The notes: a model not told the origin generated them from the sequence alone. 64,000 nt of DNA from Bifidobacterium asteroides (GCF_003202695.1 NZ_QGLL01000006.1:186001-250000); one strand, 5' to 3'. Shown: positions 54,640-64,000, numbered from the stretch's first letter. Numbers and translations: made by a program.

Positions 54640-56322
54640 ATGACCGGATCGACAAATACGGACTTGAAAAAGGACAGTCAGGGGTCTCAGGAGGCGGCGC
54701 CGCCCTGGCGCGCACTCTGGGTGTTGGCCCTAGGGCTGGCCATGATCGTGCTGGATTCGTCCATCGTCAATGTCTCCATACCTTCCATCATCGCTGCCAT
54801 CCATATCAACCTGTCTCAAGCCCAATGGGTGACCGCCCTTTACAGCATCGTCCTGGCAGCCCTGCTTCTGCCTTCCGGTCGGCTGGGGGACATGATTGGA
54901 CGCAAGCGGATCCTGCAGGTGGGTACGGTCATTTTTGTGCTGGGTTCCGTCTTCGCCGCATCGGCCTCCTCTGGCACACTGCTGCTTTTGGCCCGGCTTA
55001 TTCAGGGAATCGGCGGATCCCTGGTCATGCCTTCCACCCTGTCCACAGTATCTGCCACCTTCCGGGGCCGTCACCGGGCCATTGCATTCGGGATCTGGGG
55101 GGCCGTCATGTCCTCCGCGGCGGCGGTCGGTCCATTCCTGGGCGGGGTCTTCACCAGCACTGTCGGATGGCGGTGGATCTTTCTGGTCAATCTGCCACTG
55201 GGGCTGATCGTCCTCCTGGCTAGCGCGGTCCTTGTGCCCGAAACCAAGTCATCGCATCGGTCGGCCGGCGGCCGGTGGGGGATGTTCGCCGACTGGAAGG
55301 GCATACTCCTTTCGGCTTTGGGATCGGCCCTGGTGGTCTTCGCTCTGATCGAGGGACAGACCTACGGCTGGTGGCATCCACTCGCCGCACTTGAACTGGG
55401 CCCTCTGTACTGGTCGGTATCGGCGCCTCTGTCGCCTGTTCCGGTCAGTCTGATCCTCGGATTGGCTCTGCTGGCCGCTTTCGCGCTGACTGAGCTGGTC
55501 AGGGCGCGCAAGGGCAAGATGGTCATTCTGGACGTATCCATGTTCACCATTGGCACCTTCGGTTGGGGCAACCTAACGGCCGCCATTGTCAACGCTGGTC
55601 AGTTCTCGGTCATGTTCATCCTGCCCCTTTATCTGATTAATGCCAGAGGTCTGAGTCCTTTGGGGGCCGGATCCATTCTGGGCGTCATGGCTCTGGGGTC
55701 AGTTGTCTCCGGGGGCCTGGCACGGGTGGTTGCCACCCGTCTGGGAGCCGGCGGCACGGTGCAGATAGGCCTCTTGATGGAGATCGTCGGCGTGGCCCTG
55801 TCCATTCTGCTCATGCGCGGGTCTGTGCCGGTCTGGCCCATGACACTGACTTTGATCATCTACGGGGGCGGTCTGGGCTTTGCTTCAGCACAGTTGACCA
55901 GCCTGGTGCTTTCGGGCGTCCCGGTGGCCCAGTCCGGCCAGGCTTCGGCGACCCAGTCCAATATTCGTCAGTGGGGGACAGCCCTAGGCGCCGCAGTCTC
56001 CGGTTCCGCCCTCTCCCTGGCTTTGAGCCTGGTGCTGCCAAGGCACCTGACGGCGCTCAAGGGGATCTCAGCGCAGATGACTGATGTCCTGGTCAGATCG
56101 GTCCAGTCCTCAGCCGGAAACGCCATCGTCGGCCTGCGTGCCCAAGGTACCCGAGGCCGACTGGGAGCTCTGGGTCCTCAGGTGACCAATGCTTTGACCG
56201 AGGGATTTACGCAAGGCGCCCAGTGGGCCATGGGCTTCGCGGTCCTGCTGCTCCTCCTGGGGCTGATCGTCTCGGTGCTGGTACGCCGGGCCGCTCGTAG
56301 GGCTGGTGCCGATAAGGTCTAA
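54640..56322 (+). CDS. MFS multidrug exporter, DHA2 (14-helix) family
   Basis: A 560-residue transporter of the EmrB/QacA group. The first helix has the family motif LDSSIVNVSIPSI. Motif A is LPSGRLGDMIGRKRILQ. Motif C-like sequence is VGPFLGGVFTSTVGWRWIFLVNLPLG, the antiporter signature. About 14 hydrophobic segments are seen. It probably exports drugs or metabolites using the proton gradient. ATG 54640 follows GAGGGGA at six bases; the frame is open to 54568. It is paired with the divergent TetR regulator. Confidence 0.92.
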   Translation: MTGSTNTDLKKDSQGSQEAAPPWRALWVLALGLAMIVLDSSIVNVSIPSIIAAIHINLSQAQWVTALYSIVLAALLLPSGRLGDMIGRKRILQVGTVIFVLGSVFAASASSGTLLLLARLIQGIGGSLVMPSTLSTVSATFRGRHRAIAFGIWGAVMSSAAAVGPFLGGVFTSTVGWRWIFLVNLPLGLIVLLASAVLVPETKSSHRSAGGRWGMFADWKGILLSALGSALVVFALIEGQTYGWWHPLAALELGPLYWSVSAPLSPVPVSLILGLALLAAFALTELVRARKGKMVILDVSMFTIGTFGWGNLTAAIVNAGQFSVMFILPLYLINARGLSPLGAGSILGVMALGSVVSGGLARVVATRLGAGGTVQIGLLMEIVGVALSILLMRGSVPVWPMTLTLIIYGGGLGFASAQLTSLVLSGVPVAQSGQASATQSNIRQWGTALGAAVSGSALSLALSLVLPRHLTALKGISAQMTDVLVRSVQSSAGNAIVGLRAQGTRGRLGALGPQVTNALTEGFTQGAQWAMGFAVLLLLLGLIVSVLVRRAARRAGADKV

Positions 56323-56412
56323 GGTCTGAGGCCTCTGCAAACCTTCCTTCCTCGCATCAGTCCTCGCATGGGACTGTCTGCCCGTCATGCGACCTAGGCA
56401 CGGTTTAGAATC

Positions 56413-58092
56413 ATGAATATGGGCATACAAGAGGAACAGTCACAGCAGGACGGCGATCTGCTGGTGGCTCTGGCTCAGATCGACACCTGTGTGGGCGATC
56501 TTGACGGCAACGCCGACATTATTCTGGACTACTCCCGTAAGGCAGCTGAGCAAGGGGCGACCTTGGTGGTCTTTCCTGAGATGAGCCTGACTGGCTACCC
56601 AATCGAGGATCTGGCATTTCGGGCCAGCTTCCGCCGAGCCGCCTGGTCTCGGGCCGACCGTCTGGCCAAGCAGCTGGGCGACCAGGGTCTGGGGCATTTG
56701 TATGTGATCGTAGGGACTGTGGGCACCGACACGGATCAGGACCGGCCCCGCAATCGGCTGGTGGTCCTGCATCAGGGTCGGGTCGAGGCCGGCTACGACA
56801 AGCATTTCCTGCCCAATTACGGGGTCTTCGACGAGTACAGGATTTTCACTCCTGGGGATAGGACTGTGGTCCTGGAGGTGCGAGGTCACCGGATTGGGCT
56901 GGCTATCTGCGAGGACATTTGGCAGGAGGGCGATCCTATCAGCGACTTGGCTGGCAGGAACATCGACCTCTTGGTGACCATCAACGGCTCCCCCTTTGAG
57001 GAGGGCAAGGGTCATGTCCGCTATGAGCTGGCGACCCGTCGAGCCAAGCAGGTCGACGCACCCCTGCTCTATCTGAATCAGGTGGGCGGGCAGGATGATC
57101 TGGTCTTTGACGGCGGCAGTTTCGTAGTGGACAAGGATGGCACCCTGCTGGAGCGCTCGCCCAGATTTGTTCAGGACCTGTCCACTTGGACCCTGCCTGC
57201 ACCAGGGAAGCGCCCACTGCCCAGCAAGTCATGCATGGCCGAAGAGATGCCTGGGGACGAGGAGGTCTATCAGGCCTGCGTGCTGGGGCTGAAAGACTAT
57301 ATGGCGAAGAATCGCTTCACAGGCGTTTGCCTGGGGCTGTCAGGCGGGATCGACTCGGCCCTGGTGGCTACCATGGCTGCCGATGCCTGCGGAGGGGAGC
57401 ATGTGCGCGGCATCTCCATGCCCAGTCGCTACTCCTCGGAAGGCTCCCGGGATGATGCAGCCGACCTGGCTCAGCGTCTGGGGGTACGCTATGCGGTCCA
57501 ATCCATAGGTCCGGAGTTCGGCGCTTTCCAAGGTCAGTTGCATCTGCAAGGAGTTGCTGAAGAGAATCTGCAGGCCCGGATACGCGGTGTCATCGTCATG
57601 GCCTACGCCAATGCTGAAGGGCTTCTGGCGCTGGCCACAGGCAACAAGTCCGAGCTGGCCTGCGGCTACTCAACGATCTATGGTGATGCGGTCGGCGGCT
57701 ACGCGCCCATCAAGGATCTGCTCAAGACCCGGGTCTGGCAGCTGGCCCGCTGGCGCAACGCCCAAGCCCGGGCACGGGGTGAACGTGAGCCCATACCGGT
57801 CAATTCCATCGTCAAACCGCCATCGGCCGAGCTGCGCCAAGGGCAGAAGGACTCTGATTCTCTGCCTGACTACAACCTGCTTGATCGGGTTCTGGAGGCG
57901 TACATTGAGCATGCGCACGGTCGCGCCGACCTTCTGGCCGACGGCTTCGATACCGATACAGTTGACACGGTCATGCGGCTGGTGGATCGGGCCGAGTGGA
58001 AGCGGCGGCAATACCCGCTGGGACCCAAGGTCACCTCTCTGGCTTTTGGTCGGGACCGTCGACTGCCTGTCACCAACGCCTTTAGGGAATGA
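56413..58092 (+). CDS. nadE: Glutamine-dependent NAD+ synthetase
   Basis: A 559-residue two-domain enzyme. The N-terminal nitrilase-type glutaminase (about 15-265) has Glu in VFPEMSLTGYPIEDL, Lys in YDKHFLPNYGVFDE and Cys in LAICEDIWQEG. The C-terminal synthetase has the pyrophosphatase loop LGLSGGIDSALVA, LATGNKSELACGYSTIYGD and PPSAELRQGQKDSDSLPDY. It makes NAD+ from deamido-NAD+ using glutamine ammonia passed through a tunnel. Two ATGs, 56413 and 56419, are possible; neither has a Shine-Dalgarno site, and TAGAAT (56406-56411) lies just upstream, so the message may be leaderless. Confidence 0.95.
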   Translation: MNMGIQEEQSQQDGDLLVALAQIDTCVGDLDGNADIILDYSRKAAEQGATLVVFPEMSLTGYPIEDLAFRASFRRAAWSRADRLAKQLGDQGLGHLYVIVGTVGTDTDQDRPRNRLVVLHQGRVEAGYDKHFLPNYGVFDEYRIFTPGDRTVVLEVRGHRIGLAICEDIWQEGDPISDLAGRNIDLLVTINGSPFEEGKGHVRYELATRRAKQVDAPLLYLNQVGGQDDLVFDGGSFVVDKDGTLLERSPRFVQDLSTWTLPAPGKRPLPSKSCMAEEMPGDEEVYQACVLGLKDYMAKNRFTGVCLGLSGGIDSALVATMAADACGGEHVRGISMPSRYSSEGSRDDAADLAQRLGVRYAVQSIGPEFGAFQGQLHLQGVAEENLQARIRGVIVMAYANAEGLLALATGNKSELACGYSTIYGDAVGGYAPIKDLLKTRVWQLARWRNAQARARGEREPIPVNSIVKPPSAELRQGQKDSDSLPDYNLLDRVLEAYIEHAHGRADLLADGFDTDTVDTVMRLVDRAEWKRRQYPLGPKVTSLAFGRDRRLPVTNAFRE

Positions 58093-58097
58093 TCGCC

Positions 58098-58334
58098 ATG
58101 AGTTCCGAACGCGAGCGGAAAGTCTGGTACTTCAACACCGTCACCGGCATACCCGAGCAGGGCAAGCTGTCTCCACAGGATAGACGGATGGGCCCCTACA
58201 ACAGCAGGCAGGATGCTCTTGATGCATGGAAGATCGCCAAGCGGCGGAACAAAGACTGGGATGAGGAGGACCGTCGTTGGCGGCAGGCTTGGGATGGTGA
58301 TTCGGAGCAAGGACAGTCATCAGCTGACAGATGA
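58098..58334 (+). CDS. Small conserved actinobacterial protein of unknown function
   Basis: A 78-residue protein beginning with ERERKVWYFNTVTGIPEQGKLSPQDRRMGPYNSRQDALDAWKIAKRRNKDWDEEDRRWRQAW. Closely similar short proteins occur in corynebacteria and bifidobacteria, often loosely labelled SPOR-like; the function is not known. It is soluble and rich in Trp, Arg and Asp. ATG 58098 follows AGGGAATG, five bases after the nadE stop, so it is in the nadE transcript. Confidence 0.75.
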   Translation: MSSERERKVWYFNTVTGIPEQGKLSPQDRRMGPYNSRQDALDAWKIAKRRNKDWDEEDRRWRQAWDGDSEQGQSSADR

Positions 58335-58465
58335 AGCTCGCCGTGGGTCGCCCGTCAGCGTTGGCGACCAGTTGGCCGTGCGATCAGAACGGATCGGAGC
58401 TCAAGCCGTGTGCTGGGCTATCTCGCAAGACCTAGGAGAGGCGCCCATTGCGTGTCTGCTCGCAG

Positions 58466-58481
58466 TGTGATATAGCTCACG
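58466..58481. promoter_or_regulatory. CRP/GlxR-type regulator site upstream of pflB
   Basis: TGTGATATAGCTCACG matches the CRP-family consensus TGTGA-N6-TCACA at nine of ten fixed positions, including the central TA preferred by GlxR. It lies 110 bases before the pflB ATG and about 35 bases before the likely -10. Confidence 0.6.
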
Positions 58482-58514
58482 TTCCTATTCAGTTTCTCGT
58501 GGTAGGGCGCACCC

Positions 58515-58520
58515 TATACT
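58515..58520 (+). promoter_or_regulatory. -10 element of pflB
   Basis: TATACT matches five of six positions. The region 17 bases upstream (TTTCTC) is only a weak -35, as expected for an activated promoter. The leader would be about 50 bases. Confidence 0.5.
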
Positions 58521-58575
58521 TGAAGTGACAGTGGTGTGAGGAAGCGCCATTGACCATATCAACAAGGAGTTGACT

Positions 58576-60951
58576 ATGACAGCAGTTGAGACCAGCACCG
58601 TCTCTCCCGCAGAGCTGCAAGCCAAGGCTTGGAAGGGCTTCAAGGGCGAGGACTGGAAGAAAGATATCGACGTCCGCGACTTCATCCAAAAGAACTACAC
58701 GCCGTACACCGGTGACGAATCGTTCCTGGCGCCGGCCACAGAGAAGACCAAGTTCCTGTGGAATTACCTGGACGACAATTTCCTTGCCGTGGAGCGCAAG
58801 CAGCGCGTCTACGACGTGGATACCCATACCCCGGCGGGCATTGACGCCTTCCCTGCCGGATACATCGACGGCAAGCCAGCTGGCGAGACTCGTGACGACG
58901 TGATCGTCGGTATGCAGACCGACGTGCCCTGCAAGCGTGCGATGATGCCTTACGGCGGCTGGCGCATGGTTGAGCAGGCCCTTAAGGAGGCTGGCAAAGA
59001 ACCCGACCCCGAGGTCAAGAAGATCTTCACCCGGTATCGCAAGACCCACAACGATGGCGTCTTCGACGTCTACACCAAGAGGATCAAGCTGGCCCGCCAC
59101 AACAAGATTCTGACCGGTCTGCCCGATGCATACGGCCGTGGCCGCATCATTGGCGACTATCGTCGTGTGGCCCTCTACGGCATCGACGAGCTGATTGCCC
59201 GCAAGAAGGCCGACAAGGATTCGATTCCCTACCGCAACGACTTCACCGAGGAGGAGATCGAGCATTGGATCCGCTTCCGTGAAGAGCACGCCGAGCAGAT
59301 CAAGGCTCTGAAGCAGCTGCTGAACCTGGGCAAGGAGTACGGCCTGGATCTGAGCCGTCCTGCCATGAATGCCAAGGAAGCAGTTCAGTGGACCTACATG
59401 GCCTACCTGGCCTCGGTCAAGAGCCAGGACGGCGCTGCCATGTCCATCGGCCGCCTGTCCGCTTTCTTCGACGTCTACTTCGAGCGCGATCTGGCCGCCG
59501 GCCTGATCGACGAGACCGACGCCCAGGAGATCATCGACAACATCGTGATGAAGCTGCGCATTGTGCGCTTCCTGCGGACCAAGGACTATGACAACATCTT
59601 CTCCGGCGACCCCTACTGGGCTACCTGGTCTGATGCCGGCTTCGGCGACGACGGCCGGCCCATGGTCACCAAGACCTCCTTCCGTCTGCTGGCAACCCTG
59701 ACCTTGGAACACCTTGGACCCGGTCCTGAGCCCAACATCACCATCTTCTGGGATCCGAAGCTGCCTGAGGGCTACAAGCGCTTCTGCGCCCGTATCTCCA
59801 TCGACACCTCCGCTATTCAGTACGAGTCAGACAAGGACATTCGCGCCCACTGGGGCGATGACGCTGCCATCGCCTGCTGCGTGTCCCCCATGAGGGTCGG
59901 CAAGCAGATGCAGTTCTTCGGCGCCCGCGTCAATTCCGCCAAGGCTCTGCTCTATGCTATGAACGGCGGCCGTGACGAGATGACCGGCATGCAGGTCATC
60001 GACAAGGACGTAATCAAGCCTGTCACCCCCAAGGAAGACGGTTCACTAGACTTCCAAGAGGTCAAGGACAATTACGAGAAGGCCCTGGAGTGGCTGAGCG
60101 AGACCTACGTCGAGGCTCTGAACATCATCCACTACATGCACGATAAGTACGACTACGAGTCCATTGAGATGGCCCTGCACGACAAGGAGGTCTACCGTAC
60201 CCTAGGTTGCGGCATGTCCGGCCTGTCCATCGCCGCTGACTCGCTGTCGGCCATCAAGTACGCTAAGGTCTACCCGATCTACAACAAGGATGCCAAGGGC
60301 ACCCCGGAGTATGTCGAGGGTGCTGACGACGACCTGATCGTCAACTACAAGACCGTTGGCGAGTTCCCGGTCTATGGCAACGACGACGATCGCGCCGACG
60401 ACCTGGCCAAGTGGACCGTGTCCACCGTCATGGGCCAGATCAAGCGCCTGCCTGTCTACCGCGGCGCTGTGCCGACCCAGTCCATCCTGACCATCACCTC
60501 CAATGTGGAGTATGGCAAGAACACAGGGTCCTTCCCCTCCGGCCACAAGAAGGGCACTCCGTACGCTCCCGGTGCAAACCCCGAAAACGGTATGGATTCG
60601 CACGGCATGCTGCCCTCCATGTTCTCCGTAGGCAAGATCGACTACGACGACGCCCTGGACGGCATTTCGCTGACCAACACGATTACCCCTGACGGCCTGG
60701 GACGTGACGAGGATGAGCGCATCAACAACCTGGTAGGCATCCTGGACGCCGGCAACGGTCACGGGCTCTACCACGCTAACATCAACGTCCTGCGCAAGGA
60801 GCAGCTGGAGGATGCTGTCGAGCACCCCGAGAAGTACCCCCACCTGACCGTGCGCGTATCGGGCTACGCGGTCAACTTCGTCAAGCTGACCCGCGAGCAG
60901 CAGCTTGATGTCATTTCCCGCACCTTCCATCAGGGCGCGGTGACTGACTGA
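58576..60951 (+). CDS. pflB: Formate C-acetyltransferase (pyruvate formate-lyase)
   Basis: A 791-residue glycyl-radical enzyme that splits pyruvate and CoA into formate and acetyl-CoA. The active-site pair Cys434-Cys435 is in [12 protein letters not shown], and the radical glycine is Gly763 in RVSGYAVNF. In bifidobacteria it lets pyruvate yield extra ATP as acetate and formate or ethanol instead of lactate. ATG 58576 has AAGGAG six bases upstream. Codon use is strongly biased, as in highly expressed genes. A CRP-type site and a good -10 are upstream; a very strong terminator follows, before pflA. Confidence 0.97.
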   Translation: MTAVETSTVSPAELQAKAWKGFKGEDWKKDIDVRDFIQKNYTPYTGDESFLAPATEKTKFLWNYLDDNFLAVERKQRVYDVDTHTPAGIDAFPAGYIDGKPAGETRDDVIVGMQTDVPCKRAMMPYGGWRMVEQALKEAGKEPDPEVKKIFTRYRKTHNDGVFDVYTKRIKLARHNKILTGLPDAYGRGRIIGDYRRVALYGIDELIARKKADKDSIPYRNDFTEEEIEHWIRFREEHAEQIKALKQLLNLGKEYGLDLSRPAMNAKEAVQWTYMAYLASVKSQDGAAMSIGRLSAFFDVYFERDLAAGLIDETDAQEIIDNIVMKLRIVRFLRTKDYDNIFSGDPYWATWSDAGFGDDGRPMVTKTSFRLLATLTLEHLGPGPEPNITIFWDPKLPEGYKRFCARISIDTSAIQYESDKDIRAHWGDDAAIACCVSPMRVGKQMQFFGARVNSAKALLYAMNGGRDEMTGMQVIDKDVIKPVTPKEDGSLDFQEVKDNYEKALEWLSETYVEALNIIHYMHDKYDYESIEMALHDKEVYRTLGCGMSGLSIAADSLSAIKYAKVYPIYNKDAKGTPEYVEGADDDLIVNYKTVGEFPVYGNDDDRADDLAKWTVSTVMGQIKRLPVYRGAVPTQSILTITSNVEYGKNTGSFPSGHKKGTPYAPGANPENGMDSHGMLPSMFSVGKIDYDDALDGISLTNTITPDGLGRDEDERINNLVGILDAGNGHGLYHANINVLRKEQLEDAVEHPEKYPHLTVRVSGYAVNFVKLTREQQLDVISRTFHQGAVTD

Positions 60952-60994
60952 TCGCCTTTGCGAGATAGTCAGCTGTTGACGCGACGGTGATCAT

Positions 60995-61033
60995 GGGGCG
61001 GGGCGCACCAGGGCCCCGCCCCCTTTTCGTCTT
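60995..61033 (+). terminator. Strong intrinsic terminator between pflB and pflA
   Basis: GGGGCGGGGC (60995-61004) pairs with GCCCCGCCCC (61013-61022), followed by CTTTTCGTCTTTTT. It ends close to the pflA ribosome site (AGGAGG at 61037 onward). Confidence 0.85.
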
Positions 61034-61048
61034 TTTCAGGAGGATCCG

Positions 61049-61930
61049 ATGACGGAGACCACCACCTTCCATACCACACAGCAGCACATGCTGAAGGAAT
61101 CCAAGGTCTATAAGAGCCAGACTCTGATGGGCGGCCTTTCCGGGTTTGAATCGCCGATTGGACTGGACCGGCACGACCGCATGAATGCTTTGCGCACGGG
61201 CGACATTGGATTTGTTCATTCCTGGGACATCAATACCTCGGTGGACGGGCCAGGTACAAGGATGACCGTCTTTATGAGCGGATGCCCCCTGCGATGCCAG
61301 TACTGTCAGAACCCGGACACCTGGAAGATGCGCGACGGCCAGCCTGTATATCTGCAGGCCATGATCGACAAGGTGGCCCGCTACCAGGATCTCTTCAAGA
61401 GCACGGGAGGGGGAATCACCTTCAGCGGTGGCGAGTCCATGATGCAGGCCGCTTTCGTCTCACGGGTCTTTCGAGCTGCCAAGGAAATGGGCGTTCACAC
61501 CTGCTTGGACACATCAGGTTTTCTCAATCGTAACTACACCGATGCCATGATTGACGATATCGACCTGTGCCTGCTGGATGTCAAATCCGGTGACGAAACC
61601 ACCTATAAGAAGGTGACTGGCGGCACGCTGGCCCCCACGATCGAATTCGGCAAGCGTCTGGCTGCCCGAGGCAGCAAGATCTGGGTTCGCTTCGTGCTGG
61701 TGCCGGGACTGACCGATTCTGAAGAGAACGTCGAAAATGTTGCGCGGATATGCGAACAGTTCAAGGATGCCATTGAGCACATTGATGTGCTTCCCTTCCA
61801 TCAGCTTGGACGGCCCAAGTGGCATGAGCTGCGCATTCCCTACCCGCTGGAGGATGCCAAAGGCCCTTCGGCGGCCCTGAAGGATCGGGTAAAGAAGCAG
61901 CTGGAAGCCCACGGATTCGTGGTCTACTGA
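61049..61930 (+). CDS. pflA: Pyruvate formate-lyase activating enzyme
   Basis: A 293-residue radical SAM protein that makes the glycyl radical on PflB. The cluster motif CPLRCQYC holds Cys79, Cys83 and Cys86. The SAM-binding segment is GGITFSGGESMMQ, and later TCLDTSGFLNRN and DLCLLDVKSGD follow the family. About 50 residues precede the radical SAM core (usual PflA is about 245), so the N-terminus is longer than in E. coli. ATG 61049 has AGGAGG six bases upstream. It lies behind the pflB terminator, so its level is probably set by read-through. Confidence 0.95.
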   Translation: MTETTTFHTTQQHMLKESKVYKSQTLMGGLSGFESPIGLDRHDRMNALRTGDIGFVHSWDINTSVDGPGTRMTVFMSGCPLRCQYCQNPDTWKMRDGQPVYLQAMIDKVARYQDLFKSTGGGITFSGGESMMQAAFVSRVFRAAKEMGVHTCLDTSGFLNRNYTDAMIDDIDLCLLDVKSGDETTYKKVTGGTLAPTIEFGKRLAARGSKIWVRFVLVPGLTDSEENVENVARICEQFKDAIEHIDVLPFHQLGRPKWHELRIPYPLEDAKGPSAALKDRVKKQLEAHGFVVY

Positions 61931-61966
61931 GCCGCAAATAGAAGCAAACAAGGATAAGTTTCTCGT

Positions 61967-61998
61967 AACTCCCTACGGCGAATGCCGCGGGGAGTTTT
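61967..61998 (+). terminator. Terminator after pflA
   Basis: AACTCCC (61967-61973) pairs with GGGAGTT (61990-61996), with CGGC/GCCG inside the stem, followed by TTCC. The rest of the 255-base gap to rnd holds nothing I can name. Confidence 0.7.
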
Positions 61999-62185
61999 CC
62001 ATGCTCAGTTGAAGATTCGCCTTCTAATTAAACGATGGTCGGCTCAATGAATGACCGACGGGGATTGCTTAGGGAAGGGGCTGCCATCGGGTTGAGACCA
62101 TGGACTATGCTGTCAGACGTATGTTTCCGGGCCTGGTCGGCCCGGTGGCGTGATGTCCGACAAGAAATAAAGAGGTTAAGCGCAG

Positions 62186-63472
62186 GTGACCACGGATCCT
62201 CAGACGCAGCTGCTTTCAGAGCCCGCCCAGGGTGTGCCGTCGGTCATTGATGACATGGTCGGATATCGCCGGGCCTGTCGGCTGCTTGCTCAGGGAAGCG
62301 GTGCACTGGCTGCGGATGCTGAACGTGCATCGGGATTCCGCTATGGCCACGATGATTATCTGGTCCAATTCAAGCGCCGGGGAGCAGGGATATTCCTCCT
62401 GGATCCGCCGGCTCTGGCGCAGGCGGGCTGCGACTGGTCGGAATTCAATAGAGCAGTCCAGGACGTTCAATGGATCATTCATGACTCTCCTCAGGATCTG
62501 CCAGGTTTTTATGCACTGGGCATGAGGCCCTCATCGCTCTTCGACTCCGAACTGGCGGCCAGGATGCTTAATCTTGGTCATTACGGCTTGTCTGCAGTGA
62601 CATCACACTATTTAGGGCTGACCCTGGCCAAGGAGCACTCTGCTGCAGACTGGTCCTACCGCCCTCTGCCCCGTGATTGGCGCAATTACGCCGCCTTGGA
62701 TGTCGAACTGCTGGATCAGGTACGATCACGCGAGCTGGAGGATCTGCGCCGCCATGGCAAGGATGAATGGGCCAGGCAAGAATTCGCCTGGCTGTTGAGA
62801 CAAGGCAAAATACCCAAGCCGGAGCCTGAGCAGCCCTGGCGGCATATCTCGCACATCAACGCCCTACACAACGACCGTCGAGGCCTTGCAGTGGCCCGTT
62901 CGCTGTGGACCACCAGAGACCGGCTGGCCCGACGCTGCGACATAGCTCCGACGCTTCTTCTGCCGGACAAGGCCATTATCGAGGCTGGAAGGCTTAAGCC
63001 ACATAACAACGCCCAATTCCGAGCCATCCGGTCCTTGAATGAACGTGTCAGGATCCATACCGGCGGTGAGCAGGACCGCATGTTTGAGCGCTATGCGCCC
63101 ATTCAGCGCCGGGTCAAGCCCTCGGTCTGGAAACAGGCCATTTTTGATGCGCTGCGTCTGCCCATTGAAGAGCTGCCGGTGCCTCCCAAGCCTCGTGTTG
63201 AAGAGACCAACGCCCCCAAGTCAATGCAGGTCTGGCGGCATCGCCACCCTGACCGACTGGTCAGGCTGGAGGCGGCGCGCAAGGCAGTGACTGATGTAGG
63301 CCGTAGGACCAACACTCCTGATGAGATTCTGATCAAGCCCCGCTACCTGCGCAACCTCTGTTGGACCGACGAACCGGATAAGCGGGACGTGGCCGACTTT
63401 CTGCGCGAGGAGGGCGCCCGACCTTGGCAGGTTTCACTTCTGTCAGAGTCCCTGACTCGCGCTATTATGTAA
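62186..63472 (+). CDS. rnd: Ribonuclease D
   Basis: A 428-residue 3'-5' exoribonuclease. The DEDDy active site shows DAERASGFRYG (Asp44, Glu46), IIHDSPQDLPGFY with the second Asp, and YAALDVELL with the last Tyr-Asp. The C-terminal part has the HRDC-like regions (KPRYLRNLCW, DVADFLREEGARPWQVSLL). It trims tRNA and other small RNAs. The start is GTG 62186 with AGAGG about ten bases upstream. In Actinobacteria it usually lies near trigger factor or dxs, as here. Confidence 0.92.
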   Translation: MTTDPQTQLLSEPAQGVPSVIDDMVGYRRACRLLAQGSGALAADAERASGFRYGHDDYLVQFKRRGAGIFLLDPPALAQAGCDWSEFNRAVQDVQWIIHDSPQDLPGFYALGMRPSSLFDSELAARMLNLGHYGLSAVTSHYLGLTLAKEHSAADWSYRPLPRDWRNYAALDVELLDQVRSRELEDLRRHGKDEWARQEFAWLLRQGKIPKPEPEQPWRHISHINALHNDRRGLAVARSLWTTRDRLARRCDIAPTLLLPDKAIIEAGRLKPHNNAQFRAIRSLNERVRIHTGGEQDRMFERYAPIQRRVKPSVWKQAIFDALRLPIEELPVPPKPRVEETNAPKSMQVWRHRHPDRLVRLEAARKAVTDVGRRTNTPDEILIKPRYLRNLCWTDEPDKRDVADFLREEGARPWQVSLLSESLTRAIM

Positions 63473-63521
63473 CGGTTGCCTTACTGGCAGATCAAACGGT
63501 TTGGATGAATTGGAGCGCAGC

Positions 63522-64000
63522 GTGAAAATCAGCGTCAGAAACCTCGAGCCCACTAAGGTCAGGCTCACCATCACCGTCGATCCCGATGAGCTGAACCCCT
63601 ACCTGGATCAGGCCCGTAAGGAGATCGGCAAGCAGGTGACCATCCCCGGCTTCCGAAAGGGCCATGTGCCTGGACCCATCATCGATCAGCGCGTGGGCTT
63701 TGCCAGCGTGGCGGGCGAGGCCGTCAACGCCGGCGTGCCAGAGCTTTACTCAAAGGCTCTGGAGGAGAAGCAGCTGCACGCCATGGCACAGCCGCAGATC
63801 GACGTCAAGGACATACCTTCCTCGGCCAAGGACGATACCAAGCTCAAGTTCACCGCCGAGGTCGAAATTCGTCCCAAGTTCGAGCTGCCCGAGATTGATG
63901 GCATGGAGATTGAGGTCCCTAAGCCAGCCGTCACCGATGAGGACGTGGACAAGCGTCTGGACAATCTGCGTCAGCGCTTCGGCACCTTGGTCAGCGTGGA
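63522..64000 (+). CDS. tig: Trigger factor (3' end outside the window)
   Basis: The first 159 residues of trigger factor, the ribosome-bound chaperone. The ribosome-binding signature is VTIPGFRKGHVPGPIIDQRVG in the N-terminal domain (KISVRNLEPTKVRLTITVDPDELNPYL). The peptidyl-prolyl isomerase domain, expected after about residue 150, has just begun (VTDEDVDKRLDNLRQRFGTL). The start is GTG 63522 with TGGAGCG seven bases upstream. The gene continues past base 64000. Confidence 0.95.
   Translation, partial: MKISVRNLEPTKVRLTITVDPDELNPYLDQARKEIGKQVTIPGFRKGHVPGPIIDQRVGFASVAGEAVNAGVPELYSKALEEKQLHAMAQPQIDVKDIPSSAKDDTKLKFTAEVEIRPKFELPEIDGMEIEVPKPAVTDEDVDKRLDNLRQRFGTLVSV

Overview
The window is a continuous piece of a high-G+C Gram-positive chromosome, almost certainly Bifidobacterium or a close relative. 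Support comes from the gene order clgR - DUF3046 - recA - recX, the neighbourhood sepH - DUF4193 - dut - rel, a PknL-type kinase beside a polyprenyl diphosphate synthase, a gluABCD glutamate/aspartate importer, and a pflB/pflA pair as expected of an anaerobic fermenter. Species cannot be fixed from the sequence alone. It is mostly core genome: I see no insertion sequence, prophage, CRISPR array, rRNA or tRNA.

Layout. 1-3.3 kb: clgR (cut by the window edge), a DUF3046 gene, recA under a clear SOS box, and recX. 3.3-9.2 kb: RNase P RNA (minus strand), hpf, secA, trpD. 9.2-14 kb: a small membrane protein and a divergent acyltransferase, then a PASTA Ser/Thr kinase and polyprenyl diphosphate synthase overlapping on the minus strand. 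14-27.8 kb: a DUF4192 gene, the principal sigma factor, parE, lhr helicase, parC (minus), and an alkaline-phosphatase-superfamily protein. 27.9-32.4 kb: sepH (minus), DUF4193, dut, rel. 32.5-37.4 kb: a DUF349 protein (minus) divergent from hisS-aspS. 37.5-41.2 kb: gluABCD. 41.2-47.9 kb: a Ski2-like helicase, a second amino-acid importer (ATPase plus a fused binding protein/permease, minus), and rarA.

47.9-56.3 kb is the least conserved part. It has an MFS transporter facing a MarR regulator, a HAD phosphatase, two decayed gene remnants, and a minus-strand run tetR - yccF - cyclophilin - vsr - Gfo/Idh oxidoreductase. The tetR gene faces a DHA2-type drug exporter across an intergenic region with a near-perfect palindrome. 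56.4-64 kb: nadE, a short conserved protein, pflB and pflA (CRP-type site upstream, strong terminator between them), ribonuclease D, and the start of trigger factor.

The most interesting signals are: the TetR-type operator lying on the tetR -10 element; the CRP/GlxR-like site before pflB; a segment of recX whose codon pattern fits another frame; an orphan vsr in a housekeeping-like operon with no cytosine methylase nearby; an acidic insertion in ParE; two base changes in a normally invariant box of RNase P RNA; and gene relics on both sides of the HAD gene. I found no convincing wholly new multi-gene system.
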